A stretch of 64,000 nucleotides of DNA from Agrostemma githago (lineage: Eukaryota > Streptophyta > Magnoliopsida > Caryophyllales > Caryophyllaceae). The DNA is taken from assembly GCA_958450325.1 (NCBI GenBank), contig OY288250.1, positions 51,598,898 to 51,662,897 of the forward strand, in the 5' to 3' direction. A model generated the notes under the pieces. It had not been told where the DNA came from, searched no databases, and saw only the letters and a list, made by a program, of their open reading frames with translations. The translations under genes and the position numbers were made by a program. Every line of letters begins with the position of its first letter. Positions within the stretch are counted from its first letter, which is position 1. Below, piece by piece: positions 45,791 through 57,360 of the stretch.

Positions 45791-48700
45791 TTTTGGGCTT
45801 ATTCTAGTAGTGAGTTACCTTTACAAGATGGGGTCATCACTCTCGAAGCTACCTCCATAGCCGTGTCAAGCTGCAACACGGCAGGCCCAACCGACACGCG
45901 GGGTTTCAATTTCGTGGGAATGATCGATGAAGAATACCTTTTTCAGCCCTACTTCACTACTAGCATCGACACGATGTTGCAACACTTGGGCTACCTACCA
46001 GGGGCTACTTCGAGGCCCAATCTCCCGGCTGGCAAGATCGTCGAGGTCCTGAACGACGGAGAATCTCGGTACGGTTTGGGCTACACCATGACCCAGGGAG
46101 ATATCAGCCGAACAAACGCAATCAAGTTTGTTACTCCCGTGTTCGGAGCCATTCAAATGGGCCTCTATCAGCCCACTATCTCATATTCTGAGACCAAATT
46201 GGCTCGGGAATGTAATTTCATCCCGGATGACATCATTGCCCTCATCCAGTCCGAATCAAAGGAAAGTGCAGATAACACTGAGCCCATGCGGGGGCTCCTG
46301 TTCGGGGAAGATAAGATTATTCTGACCCCCAAGGAAGAGCTGGTAAGCCTAATCCTTCGCAGCAGCAAGTTCGATCCAACCAAGCTGATCTCTGAAGTCG
46401 GTGCTAATACCGGAAAAATGGCTTGGAGGAAGACGATCAAGTGGACCGATAGCGAGGGTCGAGTCTATAAGCTCACTACTGGTGAAGGGGACATGTGGGA
46501 CGCTGAGTCCGAGTCCGAGTCAGAGTCAGAGTCAGAGTCGGAGTCTGAGTCCAAGTCTAGAGGGTCCAGTACTAGAATCGAGTCTGTAACCCCCCTTCCT
46601 TTAGTCACACCTATGGGAGTCTCGGAGTCTGTCCCGAGAGCACTCCCCATCCCGCCTCTGACCAACGATCAGATGGCTGCTCTCTTTGATCTATTTTCAA
46701 AATTCACTATCAATAATAACAATAACCGTTCTGCTTACGACTTGTCTTATTTTCAAAATATTTTCAAAAATCTCATTTGCAATGACATTGAGAAACTCGA
46801 CGAACAGGTACCACTACCTCCGCATCTAGTCGAGCAACTCGAGCAAAGGGAATCCCGAGATCCGGTAACTGAGGAAACCGATTCCATCAATGTGGGAACC
46901 CCTTTAGAGCCTCAGATGCTCAAGTTAGGTTTATCCTTAGATCCCGAGGAGAAACAACAATTCATGGATCTCGTCCATGAATTCAAAGACGTCTTCGCAT
47001 GGTCCTACAAGGACATGCCGGGAATAGACCGGGAGATAGCCGAACACCGTATACCCTTTAAAGACGGGTGTAAGCCGGTAAAGCAAAAACTCCGAAGAAT
47101 GAGGCCCGAATGGTCTCTCAAAGTCAAAGAAGAAGTCGACAAGCAATTCAAAGCGGGCTTTATTCAGGTGTCTGAATATCCAGACTGGGTTGCAAACATC
47201 GTGCCAGTACCCAAGAAAGACGGCAAGGTACGGGATTGTGTAGACTTTCGGGACCTTAATAAGACTAGCCCAAAAGACGATTTCCCGTTGTCACACATCG
47301 ACATACTGGTGGACAACACGGCCGATCATGCCCTTCTATCATTCATGGACGGGTATGCCGGATACAATCAAATCAAAATGGCGGAAGAAGACATGAGTAA
47401 GACCACCTTCATTACACCTTGGGGTACTTACTGTTACACCGTTATGCCATTTGGGCTCATCAATGCCGGTGCCACTTATCAACGGACCGCCACCACTTTA
47501 TTACATGACATGATGCACAAGGAAGTGGAGGTCTACATGGATGACATGATCGTCAAGTCCAAGGATCGAAGCGGGCACATCTCAGCCCTAAGAAAATTTT
47601 TCACCCGATTACGCAAGTACAACATGAGGCTAAACCCTAAAAAATGCAGCTTCGGGGTAACATCAGGCAAATTACTGGGTCATATCGTTAGCCAACGCGA
47701 CATCGAGGTCGACCCAGCCAAAATCAAGGCCATTACCGAGATGCAGCAGCCTAAAACTGAAAAGGAGATTAGGGGGTTTCTCGGGGAAGTCCAGTATATC
47801 AACCGTTTCATTTCGAAGCTAACCATGGTATGTGAGCCCATTTTCAAGAAACTGAAGATAGGAGAATGAGTACTGTGGGACGATAAATGTCAAACAGCTT
47901 TCGATAAAATCAAGGAGATTTTGTCTGCACCACCGGTATTAATGCCACCTCAACACGCTCTGCCTTTGTCGTTATACTTAACAACGACCGAGACAGCCAT
48001 GGGGGCTATGCTAGCCCAGACAGTCGATTCGGAAGAACGGGCCATTTACTACATCAGTAAAAAGTTCTTAGAGTACGAGTGTAAATATACAATGCTCGAA
48101 AAGACGTGCCTAGCTCTAGTTTGGGCCACTAAAAAGCTCCGACACTATATGCTTAGTCACGAAGTGCACGTGTTATCTAGAATGGATCCAATCAAGTATC
48201 TGTTCGAGAAGCCCGTCCTCAATGGCAGGATATCTAGATGGACATTAATGCTAGCTGAGTTCGACCTCAAGTTCGTGCCATTAAAAGCCATCAAAGGCCG
48301 GGTAGTAGCCGAGTTCCTTGCCGATAGTCCGGTATCTGAAGAGGGACATACCGATACTTGGGCCTTACCAGATGAAGATATATTCCATACTGACACCGAA
48401 ACATGGGATCTATATTTTGACGGGGCGTCCAACTTTCGAGGATTTGGGGTCGGGATTTTGCTAATCTCACCACAAGGGGAGCACACCCCGTTATCCATTA
48501 AGCTAGACTTCGACGTGACTAACAACGCAGCCGAATATGAAGCATGCATTCACGGGTTGCAAGCCGCCGCTGATTTAGGAGTAACAAACCTCCGGGTCCA
48601 CGGTGACTCGTCTTTAGTCATCAATCAAGCTCTCCAAAAATGGAAAACTCGGAACGCCAATCTCGTAGCTTACCAAGCACGAGTAAGGGTTCTCGAAAAG

Positions 48701-49299
48701 CAATTTCAAAAGGCAGAATACATCTATCTACTTCGGGAAGAAAACCAGTTTGCGGATGCGCTTTCTAAATTGGCATCTTTACTGAATATCTCAGAACACC
48801 TGACCAGTATGCCGATTTGTGTCGAAAGACGGTCCGAGCCGGCATATATCAACGCTATCCAAGATATCGAAATAACTGATCCGGAACCTTGGTACCAGGC
48901 TGTTCTGACCTACTTAACGTCGGGAGAATATCCTCCGGGATCTGAAAACCGGGCCAAGAAAGCCCTGTGAAGATGGGCCACTCAGTTCATCCGCACAGAC
49001 GATGGAAAATTATATAAAAAGACGGCACATGGGGCTTTACTCCTATGCATTGACAAAACGCGAGCCGAAATGGTCATGGCCGAGGTACACGATGGCGAGA
49101 ACGGTCCGCATATGAACGCCCATATGCTGGCCCGAAAAATCGCGAGACTCGGTTACTTCGGTTACTATGGGAATAGCATGGAAACCGACTGCCAGTTATA
49201 TGTCAAACACTGTCATAACTGTCAGATTTTCGCCAACGTCCAACATATGCCGTCAACCCAACCAACTTGGACCAGCTGAAACGATACTACCCCTAAACC
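45791..49299 (+). pseudogene. pol: Tat-2 pol: protease end, RT, dual RNase H, integrase fragment
   Basis: One frame is interrupted only by TGA at 47,867-47,869 and 48,968-48,970. It begins inside the late protease region (LPLQDGVITLEA) and passes a Ser-Glu repeat (46,505-46,558). Reverse transcriptase follows (GKVRDCVDFRDLN, FMDGYAGYNQI, MPFGLINAGATYQR, catalytic YMDD at about 47,534-47,545). The retroviral-type RNase H is then followed by a second, archaeal-type RNase H starting LYFDGAS near 48,413. This tandem is diagnostic of the Tat lineage. The integrase zinc-finger region (HMLARKIARLGYF, HCHNCQIF) is present, but the catalytic core is missing. Near 49,260 the sequence jumps to a pol C-terminal end (DQLKRYY then stop) in another frame. 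Confidence 0.9.
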
Positions 49300-49605
49300 T
49301 TATCTCAACGTCATTTGCTAAAAGTTTATAAAAATTTGTCTTCAAAAATTAAGCAAGTCAATAAGTAAGGATTACTTATCCTACTGTCGCACATCTCGAA
49401 CTAATAGTCTTGATGTATTTCAAAAATTGCAAAAAATCTATGCTTGAACTACGTTTGGTTTAATTCCACTAATCGTGGATACGTAGGCAACCCCTAAAAA
49501 ATGTACAACCATTGCAATAACGAAAAGACAGAAACGGTTTTTCACTAATACGTCTTTTATTATTATTCAAAAAAATGCATCACGCAAAAAAGCAACAACA
49601 AAAAA
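49300..49605 (+). other. Tat-2 post-pol spacer
   Basis: Non-coding. The segment CTACGTTTGGTTTAATTCC...GGATACGTAGGCAACC is shared with Tat-1 near 10,558 and marks the junction downstream of pol in both. Confidence 0.65.
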
Positions 49606-50582
49606 TCACACCACAGAAATAATAGTAGTACTTAAATAATAAAATCTAGGAGACAACTGTTCATGCATTTTGCGCTTCCCTTTATCTTTTGGGTCGCGCG
49701 GAGCCCGAGGTCGACGGGACTGGGGCGAACGTTCCGGGATCACTAAGGGAACCTCTTTAGCTCGAACCCGTTTCCTCGACAACGGATCTTCTTCTATTGT
49801 CACTGGCCCAAGCCGAGCCCGTACATGCTTGGGAAGTCTATCTCGTGGACCAAGTCGGTCCTTAACCGCCAGTCTTGGGTCGAGTCTCCTTTCCAGATCC
49901 GTCTGGAGGCTCACTTTCCCCCGTGCACCTTTAGTACTGGACCCTTCAGTTTGAGTCCTGGTCTTCCCTTTCTGGCCTGACATTAGACGAACCATGGTAG
50001 CCGGGGTATCGCCATCATCAAAGAAGCCTCGATTATCTTTAGCTTGTTCTCGACGCAACAAGTCAAAGGTCTCGTCAGTCTTCAAGGCAACACGGGCTTT
50101 AGCAGAGTCTGCTTTTGTCCACTTCACATAAGAATCCGATACCCAGATCGAGTGAAGAGTCTTGGAAACAGGCCAAGTAGCCCGGGTATACCACCGCTGC
50201 ATCCAGGTATCACACATCACGTCTGTCAGCTGAGTAGATTCACTCACGACCGCCTCGATTTCTGGGATTCTTTGAGTCCGACCATGTTGCCTAAGTATGC
50301 GATCGGGGTAAAGATGGATTGTCTGCCTGAAAGATAGGATCAATTGATATCGGGCCCTATCTCTCGATTCCAAACCGGTCCAGACATAAATGGGCCACCA
50401 GGGTACGGTCCAGTGAATCAATGGGCCTCCATGGAAACATAGCATTTCGTCCCAGTATTTCTGAGTATTGAGTCGAGAAAAGTCAACGGTTCGTCTCCTC
50501 GTCATCACTTGATTAGGGCGATATCGGCTTACGTCAAGTGGAGGATCCACGATCGATAATCTCTCAAATAACCAAAGTTGGG

Positions 50583-50735
50583 AAAAAAAATCGCAAAAAT
50601 CGCAAAAAACCGCAAAAAACGAGAATAATCGAGAAAAACCGGAAAATCGAGAAAACCGAAAAATGGAGAAAAATCGGAAATTGCGAAAAAAATCGGAAAT
50701 TGCGAAAAATCGAAAAAATCAAAAAAATCAATGCA
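50583..50735. promoter_or_regulatory. Helically phased A-tracts (predicted curved DNA)
   Basis: About fifteen runs of 4-8 A, each separated by TCG, CGC, CGAG or similar, recur roughly every 9-11 bp across about 150 bp. Phased A-tracts at this period are known to curve DNA. On the antisense strand the block is T-rich and lies between two parts of the aORF, so it could also be an intron. Confidence 0.7.
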
Positions 50736-50917
50736 CCTGTAAAAGACGGGTACTCCCAGTCAACCGGATCGACGGATCCCTCTTACGGTTGTCCAAACCC
50801 TGGATAATTCTCCTGTAATCAGCCAAGCCGGGCTGTGCTCTGTTTCCATCAGGTCAACCACTGTGAAAAGTCGGACATGGCCCATACAAGATAGCAGATC
50901 CATATGGCCTTCGAAGG

Positions 50918-51442
50918 CAGTGACGGACCTAGGATTTTTCCGTTAGGGGGCACAAAAAAAAATTCCGACATTTTTAAGTTTATAAATTACTCCACATTTT
51001 ACGCTATTATTTTCTCTATAAATTACTCCACATTTTACGCTATTATTTTCTGTATAAATTAATCCATATTTTACGCTATTATTTTCTTTATAATACTTGA
51101 AAGTTTTGAAAAATAGTTTAGATATAATATAAATCTTCAAATGACAGGTAATATGAAGTAGAAGGCGGTAGAGTTGGTTGCATTGACAATATTTCATACA
51201 GGTGACTCGGGTTCGAATCCCTTTATCTACACATTTATCTTTTGAAAAGTTACAAAATAATTTAACAAATGAAATGTCATTAACAAGGCTCGAGAGCTCC
51301 TGACCTATTGATCACAAGGCAAATGACCAAACCAATTCATCAACACCCATCAAACTGATATTTCAAATGGTTTAAATCTATTTGTTTCAAAAATTGTCGG
51401 GGGGGCCCGGGACCCCTCGGGCCCCCCCTAGGCCTGCCCCTG
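50918..51442 (+). mobile_element. hAT-type miniature element, TSD TTCGAAGG
   Basis: This 525-bp element has imperfect inverted ends (CAGTGACGGACCTAGG and the complement of CCTAGGCCTGCCCCTG). A perfect 8-bp duplication, TTCGAAGG, flanks it at 50,910-50,917 and 51,443-51,450. Inside are three tandem units of about 39 bp (TATAAATTACTCCACATTTTACGC type, 50,984-51,095) and a tRNA-like segment (51,158-51,230). It has no transposase and interrupts the Tat-2 antisense ORF. Confidence 0.9.
51158..51230 (+). other. tRNA-like segment with A- and B-box motifs
   Basis: These 73 nt have a perfect B box (GGTTCGAATCC) and an A-box-like GGTAGAGTTGGTTGC. The ends GTAGA and TCTAC can pair. The anticodon stem is poor and the T-stem is shifted by one base, so a functional tRNA is unlikely. 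It may be a tRNA pseudogene or a pol III promoter-like relic inside the hAT element. Confidence 0.35.
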
Positions 51443-51886
51443 TTCGAAGGCATAAACATGGAGCATACAAAAAGCAAAGGCCCTACGGCTATGGACCGGC
51501 CTGACCCGGACGTCATGTGGGTTCATGAATTTTTCAGCTAAATCGATCAAAGAAACCGTATCTCCTTCCAGCATGCGAGATACCTCCATCTGAGAAAGTC
51601 CTAAAAATTCCCGTAATTTTCTCCTCGGGTCATGAACCGAAAACGGGATAGCAGGGCGAAGTATGGGATTCCACCCTCCTACGGCAGCAATTTCTTCGGG
51701 AATAGGGCAGATTTCGCCTCGGGGAAAGCCGAAAACATGATAAGTATCGTCCCAATAGGACAAGCAAGCATCCAAAAAGTGACGGTCTACTTGCATCTGG
51801 CGGATCGTGAACAACTGGGTGACACCATTCTGGTTAAGAATAACTTTATCTGCGTCTCTGAAATATCTGGATCAATCTTGCAGCAT

Positions 51887-52542
51887 TCCAATTAATCGGT
51901 CGATTCCCATAATTGGATTTCTAAAAGGGAAAAGAATAGTTTCTCAGGGCTTGTTTTTCTTTAAAAGGATGGGAATTGTGAGAATTATGAAAAATTAAAA
52001 GCAAGAGGAGGGTATTTATAGCATTAAAACCCAGACTTCTCCTTGCTTTGGGATTCCTAATCCCAGAGGATTTAGCATACAGGCCTTATCCTAGGATCTA
52101 GCTAAGTTATCCCGAGCATTCCTATTCCTTTTCAGAGTCAAAAAATACTTTAGTTTTCAAAACCCCTTCAATTCAAAATTCTCTTCAAAATTTTATTCCC
52201 CAGCGCGAGTCATTTCTCCTAAAAATGGGTTACATGCAAAACTTTGCATAAATCATGTACAAGACGACTCAAGCAAAACCATACAACTAACTCCCCAGCG
52301 GCTTTTAACGGGATTGGCCCACATATAGGCGCACCCAAGACTTATACGACAAGTCTGATTCCCCGCGGAGTTATCATCATCAGCTCAGGTATGATTTCCA
52401 ACTTATGGATGGCAAGCCCTTTTACGCAAATCTACTGGACTACAAACGACCCGACCGGAAGTCTGCCAGGCCTTAATCTTTGATTGACCTGGTAGCTACT
52501 CTGACTTTCGCCCTGTCCAAGCCTCAGTCAGAGTGGGGGATC
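51887..52542. other. Tat-2 3' region: antisense leader, then shared 3' UTR
   Basis: The first part would be the 5' leader and promoter of the antisense ORF. From about 52,190 the sequence matches the Tat-1 3' UTR (21,700-22,167). The polypurine tract abuts the 3' LTR. Confidence 0.6.
52011..52020 (-). promoter_or_regulatory. TATA box for the antisense ORF
   Basis: On the minus strand TATAAATACC lies about 125 bp upstream of the probable ATG at 51,886. About 30 bp further upstream is the inverted repeat TGGGATTCCTAATCCCA (about 52,047-52,063). Both are placed like the palindrome-TATA pairs in the LTRs. Confidence 0.55.
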
Positions 52543-53976
52543 TGTAGACACCCACATTTTGCTGCCAGGTGTCTATAGTAGTTTCCGACAAACACCCGAT
52601 GATGATCGGACGCAAACATGCTTTAACGTACTCGAATACGGGCTCAAAATCATTGGCATTTGGCCTGGGCTTTTTACGAAGTGCAAATCTCACAAAACCG
52701 ACCTTAAATTCAGGCCCAGTGGGTCGTTTCGAGTCAAATAAGATTAATTTGGGTCGAATCCGACACCAGGGGCAAAATCATCTTTTACCGACCGAGTCAA
52801 AACCTGGTCAAAGATATTTTCGAGACGTGCGAGTCAGCCGTGTCACCCCACGTGACTGATTCGAGCTCAAACGCTACAAAAATTCAGCTACAAAAAATAT
52901 TGAACAAATCCGTTTAAGGATAGAATTCGATCTCAAGTAGGAATTCTATCCGAATACCGGATCAAAGACACGACCGAGCATGGGATACTCGCCCGAGCAG
53001 CCTGATTTCAGCCGAGGTTCCTTTCTTCTTCACCAAGTAATGGAATTCTCGTTCCTTTCAACTTCTTACATTTCCAATCCTAAACGGTAGTTCTCACCCA
53101 AACACTTCTCCTAGCCAAGGTCGGGAATTCTCCTATAAATAGGCCCCCTGCACATCAACTTTAAACACACTGAATCCATCATCAACTTTTTATTCATCAC
53201 ACATCTACGATTCAGAAATAAACACACATCGCATCGAGAAACCGATAGCATACCCAAGACCCGACGAAACCGGCCGCCTCTTACCCGACACCCTACATGA
53301 CCAAAACCACCATAACTCACGGACATTAACTCGACGCTCCTGTGTCCTAGCCATATTCCAACGAGCCCCGTTCCGAGTAAACAAAGCATCAATTTTATTT
53401 TCATCGTTTGTTTTATTATACTAAAACGAATCTCACATGCTAAAATACAACTTTGACGTTAATTTTTATTTGCATTAAACCAACTTAGCAACCCATTCAA
53501 CTTTTCGCATGTTTAGGGAAAACAATGTTTGCATAACATTCATCGTATTACTAACGCGCGTATTTTATAATCAAACGATATCCTAGTAGAGGCCGCTAAT
53601 GTGCGGGCGGGGTTGGGTGTTCTTTGTGAACTTCCCAACACGTACCATCACCCCCTACTCAGAACCTCGGTTTCTGGATGTCCGAAACCATTGGCAACGA
53701 GAGTCATTCAATACACGGTATCCGATAATGTCAGTATCGGTATCAAATGCAAAGGGACGAGCACAATAAACTTTGAAATCGGAATGGGAAGTATTTTAAT
53801 TTGTACACGGCCCACTACAACATAGAGTGGGTTCGAACGGGCCCGAACTCCTACAAAGTTCGGTGGCGACTCCACTTCGATTTAAATTTCAATTCGATCC
53901 ATTCTCATATGGAGATTCATTCGCCTCCCCAAACCCGTGCGTGGCTGCGTCGGGGTGGACCTATGTCTTGTCCACA
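52543..53976 (+). repeat. Tat-2 3' LTR
   Basis: This is 1,434 bp, as long as the 5' LTR, with a TATA box TATAAATA at 53,134-53,141. The copy ends TTGTCCACA and is followed by the ACATG target duplicate and X LTR sequence. Confidence 0.92.
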
Positions 53977-54337
53977 ACATGATTTACGTTCATTTCCCAA
54001 TTCCCGGTTTCTGGATGTCCGAAACCATTGGCAACGAGAGTCATTCAATACACGGTATCCGATAATGTCGGTATCGCTATCAAATGCAAAGGGACGAACC
54101 CAATAAACTCTGAAATCGGAATGGGCCGTATTTTGTACACGGCCCATTACGACATAGAGTGGGTTCGAACGGGCCCGAACTCCCACAAAGTTCGGTGGCG
54201 ACTCCACTTCGATTTAAATTTCAATTCGATCCATTCTCATATGGAGATTCATTCGCCTCCCCAAACCCGTGCGTGGCCGCGTCGGGGTGGACCTATGTCA
54301 TGTCCACAACATGATTTACATTCATTTCCCAATTCCC
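53669..54337 (+). repeat. Tandem duplication across the Tat-2 LTR / X LTR junction
   Basis: The last about 308 bp of the LTR plus 29 bp of flanking X LTR (53,669-54,005) are repeated directly as 54,006-54,337. The second copy is 5 bp shorter and keeps CATGTCCACA where the first has CTTGTCCACA. A short shared CGGTTTCTGG lies at the join. The duplication must postdate the Tat-2 insertion. Confidence 0.9.
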
Positions 54338-55353
54338 TTGTTTTCCTGTTATTCGTTCACCCCCCTTACTTATCTATTCCACAGCTTCCCCTAATCCTTT
54401 TGGCTTTCCATATTATTAACAACGTACATACCCCCACCTTTTCCCTTTATTGAAGAGTTCAACGCACCCTCTTCGTTCCTCCTTTCTTCTTCATTTTTTT
54501 TCCTTTGCCTACCAACATCACCCTCACTTGATGCTCGCTGCTGCTGCTATTTCTTCTACTGGTGTGTGTTCTGTCTTCCTCTCCTTTTCCTCCAACCATC
54601 ATCTCGAACCTCTCCCCTGTTTCCGACCTCTATTCTCGCTGTTTCTGTTCGCTACTGCTGTTGCTGGTTCTGCTACCCTCGTTCATCTACCACCATCTTC
54701 GTTCCTTACTCCAATCGACGTCCTTGTCATTTTGTGTCTTGCTACTTCTTTCCTCCTTTTTTTATGCTGCTGTTGACACTCAGTTCAGGCATGTATCGTT
54801 GACGTTTTGCTTTGTATTGATGTAAGGTAGTGTCTTTCCCTGCCTTGTTTTAATGTCGATTTCTTTTCCTCTCCTCTATTTTCCGATGTTCGTTTTGTGT
54901 GTATTGTCGATCCTTGATTGTCATCCTTAGTTTCGTCTTTACTATGTTGTTTCATATTTGTTGCTATTATTTTGACATTTGAATCGTGTTTTGAGGTCTG
55001 CCCTTCGGTCCTTTATTTTCTTGGATCTCGTTTCACCTGTTTTCTTTTCATTTGTGCTGCTATCATTATTTGTTGTCGTTGTTCCTTGTCCGGATGCTAC
55101 TGTTTGGTCACGTTTGCTGCTGGGTTTTGGGTGTGAGCTAGCGAGTAGCGTGGATCCTACTCTTTTTTCATATATGTAATTTATGGATTTGTATAAACCC
55201 GTTTGAAGATTTTTCTTTTAGCCCTTTTGTAAAAAGAGGTCTTTGTATTGACTGACCATTTCTTTTAATAAGATATAGTTTGTCAGTGTGTTTTAATCCC
55301 AACTCTATAGTGTTTCTGCCACTGTATTGCGTTAGAATTTCTAGGGGATTACA
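54314..55353 (+). repeat. X 5' LTR, right part
   Basis: These 1,040 bp complete the X 5' LTR interrupted after 43,784. The left (193 bp) and right parts sum to 1,233 bp, the length of the 3' LTR. Ser/Leu-rich ORFs here also occur in the 3' LTR, but they are not recognisable proteins and I do not call them. Confidence 0.88.
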
Positions 55354-57360
55354 GTTGTTATCAGAGCATTGTTTCTCCCAACGCTTACACCTGATTTTTG
55401 GAAAAATACTCGTAAATGTTTTGAACATTAAAACAATATTAGTGAGAGATGGGTAGAAACCAAAATAAGGAATTAACTGTTAGGTTTAGATGTTCTTGTA
55501 ACTCAATGACTAGCATTGAATATTTGTTTCTTTTGTCTGGAAGAAGATGAATGAACAAGATGTTGATAGGATGCTGCTCAAGATCGGGACAAGACCTGCT
55601 TAGAACTCTCAACACCTGCTGACTCGAGTGGACAACTTGGTGCTCCAAGAAAGATGCTGATGGCGACTTTTCAGCTTCGGTTCAGTTTACTTAAGCTATA
55701 GGCCAGATGATCAAGAGTAGATTCCAATTCCGTAACGGTGCAGACTCAGAAGTGAAATTACTTTGGATCTAGATGGAGCGACCCAATACTAGGATGCTCG
55801 TTCCTCTACCAGAAGATGAAGATATCCCGCGAATTCCTTTGTGGAACCTTAGGGGCTCGAAGATTTCCCTCTCGTTTAAGGTCTTATTTATCAACAATCA
55901 TTGATTCTTTCCCTCCTGCCTCTGCTTTTTTCCAATTCTTCTCTTATAAATTTTCGTCTTCATTCTTGTGATAAATCTTCGAATAATTTTCCTACTTTAC
56001 CATCTTTCCTCTTGAGATTCTTGGTTTGACCGAATTCCGTTCCAACGAACCCTGTGGAAAATTATAAATGTTTGAGGTTTAGTAAACTCTTGTTACCTGG
56101 TTTGAGGATTGTGAGTCTACCTTATCTTCTAAGCAAGTAAGAAATTCTTGAGGATTGATTTGAATGATAAATTGTTGATTGATGGAATTAGGATGATACC
56201 TTAGACAATGAACCTTGGGTTATAGGTTACTTTTATTATTTTGGAGTACTTAGAGTTGAATATATTTTGGGAATGGTAAGAGTATGTCATATTTGATTGA
56301 TACCTAGTACCCAATCTAGAACCGAACTAGTGTAACTGATAATATTACTTTGGAATTCGTACCTAATGCTTATTGGATGGATGCACCGCGAATATTCGGG
56401 ATCATAGAGTATTGTTTAAAGTTTTAGCCTGAGTGTTGTGGTACCATTGAAGGTTTTCATTAATGTTGTTAGAAATTTTGGTTGTCATAGATTACCTGTA
56501 TTTCTTGTGGATTAGATCGTTGATTGTTGTTTAGGGTTGTAACCTATGAAATTTGGAGTTGAGTGATCTAACTTGGATAAATTGTTGTTAACCTTGAAGA
56601 AGAGAAACATATTGCACAAATAAATGTTGAATTTATCGCGTTGTTTTGAGGAATACTTAATGTGAATCATCTTGATGGATTTATAGTTCAGAACCCTTAG
56701 ACCAACAAGATTGTGGCTTCGTTGAGTTATTAAATATTTTAGTGGTTTCGTTGTTATGATATGAAATTTGATAGACTTCTCAAGGAACTTAGTTGAATGA
56801 CGGGTTTGAAGATGTAAGTGTTTGCACCAGTACCTATAGGTTTGAGCGTGTTCGAGGATTTATTGTACTTTCCCGACTTTGGTACTTGTGACATTATGAA
56901 TATGTTGGTGATCATTTTTGAGGATTTTGTGCCCGAACATTGTTAAATTGGTGGATCTTGTTTAGTGTTCCGTACTCGAGAAATTTGGAATATACCTCGA
57001 ATTCAAACTTTATGAGCTTTGAAATTAGGAACCCGTGTTTGTGGGAGTCGTATTAGGAATCTCGAGATGGTTGAACTCTTTTATAATCCTTGAGAGAAAC
57101 TCTCGAATCCTCCGCTTCTCCTAACTTCTATTACTTTAATTTGGTTGTCAACTTTTCCTCCCACATCTTCTTCGGGTTTGAAAACATTTGTTTCGATTTG
57201 TCGTTGACCGTGACTCTATTTATCCGTTTACTATTTTTCCCGAACCTATATTATGAAAAGTTTGACTAATTAAAATTTTGGGTTTTCGTGAAATTTAAAA
57301 TTTTAAGTTATGAATTTAAAAACATTTTGCTTTGTTTTTGTTTTATTTTTGGTTGATAAC

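Larger units (their letters stand above)
49606..51886 (-). pseudogene. Tat-2 antisense ORF (aORF), broken by a hAT element
   Basis: On the strand opposite to pol, a probable ATG at 51,886 is followed after four codons by TGA. The frame is then open through 51,443, where the hAT element intervenes. After it the reading resumes (50,909 down to about 50,780), then an A-rich spacer, then a 314-codon frame (50,550-49,606). The N-terminal part has YWDDTYHVFGFPRGEICPIPEEI, resembling the plant mobile-domain/DUF7745-like proteins. The C-terminal part has tryptophan-rich segments (GGPLIHWTVPWWPIYVW) and a basic Arg/Lys-rich tail. Extra antisense ORFs between pol and 3' LTR are established for the Tat lineage; their function is unknown. 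The A-rich spacer might be an intron. Confidence 0.65.
43785..53976 (+). mobile_element. Tat-2: pol-bearing Tat/Ogre-type element lacking gag
   Basis: The two LTRs are both 1,434 bp (43,785-45,218 and 52,543-53,976). A primer-binding site TGGCGACTCTGCTGGTGA lies at 45,222-45,239 and a purine tract AGAGTGGGGGA just before 52,543. It is inserted in the X 5' LTR; the flanks are GCATG (43,780-43,784) and ACATG (53,977-53,981). The uninterrupted X 3' LTR reads GCATG at the same site, so the difference is a G-to-A at a CpG. The interior carries late protease through integrase zinc finger, then an antisense gene. Gag and the integrase core are deleted. Confidence 0.92.

Noticed and set aside
51158..51230. 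Functional tRNA gene
   Set aside because: The B box is perfect but the anticodon stem does not pair and the T-stem is shifted, so kept only as tRNA-like.
54450..54825. Ser/Leu-rich ORFs in the X LTRs (also 59,167-59,591)
   Set aside because: Present in both LTRs because LTRs are copies of each other. Low-complexity C/T-rich DNA explains the composition; no known domain.
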